This document shows, piece by piece, positions 8,157 to 8,173 of a stretch of DNA of 8,173 nucleotides. Source of the DNA: Prevotella sp. (GTDB lineage Bacteria > Bacteroidota > Bacteroidia > Bacteroidales > Dysgonomonadaceae). The stretch is from the NCBI GenBank assembly GCA_031260865.1, contig JAISKQ010000169.1, positions 1 to 8,173 of the forward strand, in the 5' to 3' direction. The first letter of the stretch is position 1, and each line of letters starts with the position of its first letter. The notes under the pieces are model-generated. The model made no database searches. It worked only from the letters and a program-made list of their open reading frames with translations, and was not told the origin of the DNA. Both the position numbers and the translations under genes were made by a program.

Positions 8157-8173
8157 AATAATTCGTTTATTAA

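Noticed and set aside
1..8173. Mobile elements, CRISPR arrays, tRNA/rRNA genes, attachment sites
   Set aside because: Reading both strands I found no transposase motifs, no regularly spaced direct repeats and no structured RNA gene; nearly all bases are accounted for by three coding regions and one short intergenic gap.

Overview
The window comes from a member of the Bacteroidota, most likely the order Bacteroidales. The evidence is an adjacent SusC/SusD outer-membrane pair with very typical family motifs, a lipoprotein signal followed by acidic residues on the SusD protein, absence of recognisable Shine-Dalgarno sequences, and a TAnnTTTG-type promoter candidate. I cannot name the genus. All genes lie on the minus strand, so the window reads biologically from right to left.

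Layout in transcription order: (1) a complete SusC-family TonB-dependent transporter (8156 to 4668, 1162 aa); its promoter lies outside the window, since only 17 bases precede its start. (2) After a 9-nt gap, a complete SusD/RagB-family lipoprotein (4658 to 2784, 624 aa). (3) A 210-nt AT-rich intergenic stretch (2574-2783) with a perfect 14-bp inverted repeat that looks like an intrinsic terminator for the SusCD transcript, followed by a plausible Bacteroidales promoter. (4) A large gene, open from 2573 to the window edge at base 1 (857 codons, no in-frame stop), truncated only by the window. It encodes an exported N-acetylmuramoyl-L-alanine-amidase-like (Amidase_3-type) zinc hydrolase whose catalytic halves are separated by a golvesin/Xly-type beta domain, followed by a fibronectin type III-like domain and an uncharacterised C-terminal domain.

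SusC and SusD should form the usual 'pedal-bin' importer: SusD is the surface lid that binds substrate, and SusC is the TonB-energised barrel beneath it. No glycoside hydrolase, polysaccharide lyase, sulfatase or sensor/regulator is visible, so the substrate cannot be read from the window. The only enzyme next door is the amidase-like protein. This makes peptidoglycan fragments or another amide-linked glycopeptide a reasonable but unproven guess. The terminator/promoter arrangement argues that the hydrolase is at least partly transcribed on its own.

I saw no tRNA, rRNA, CRISPR array, insertion sequence or attachment site.
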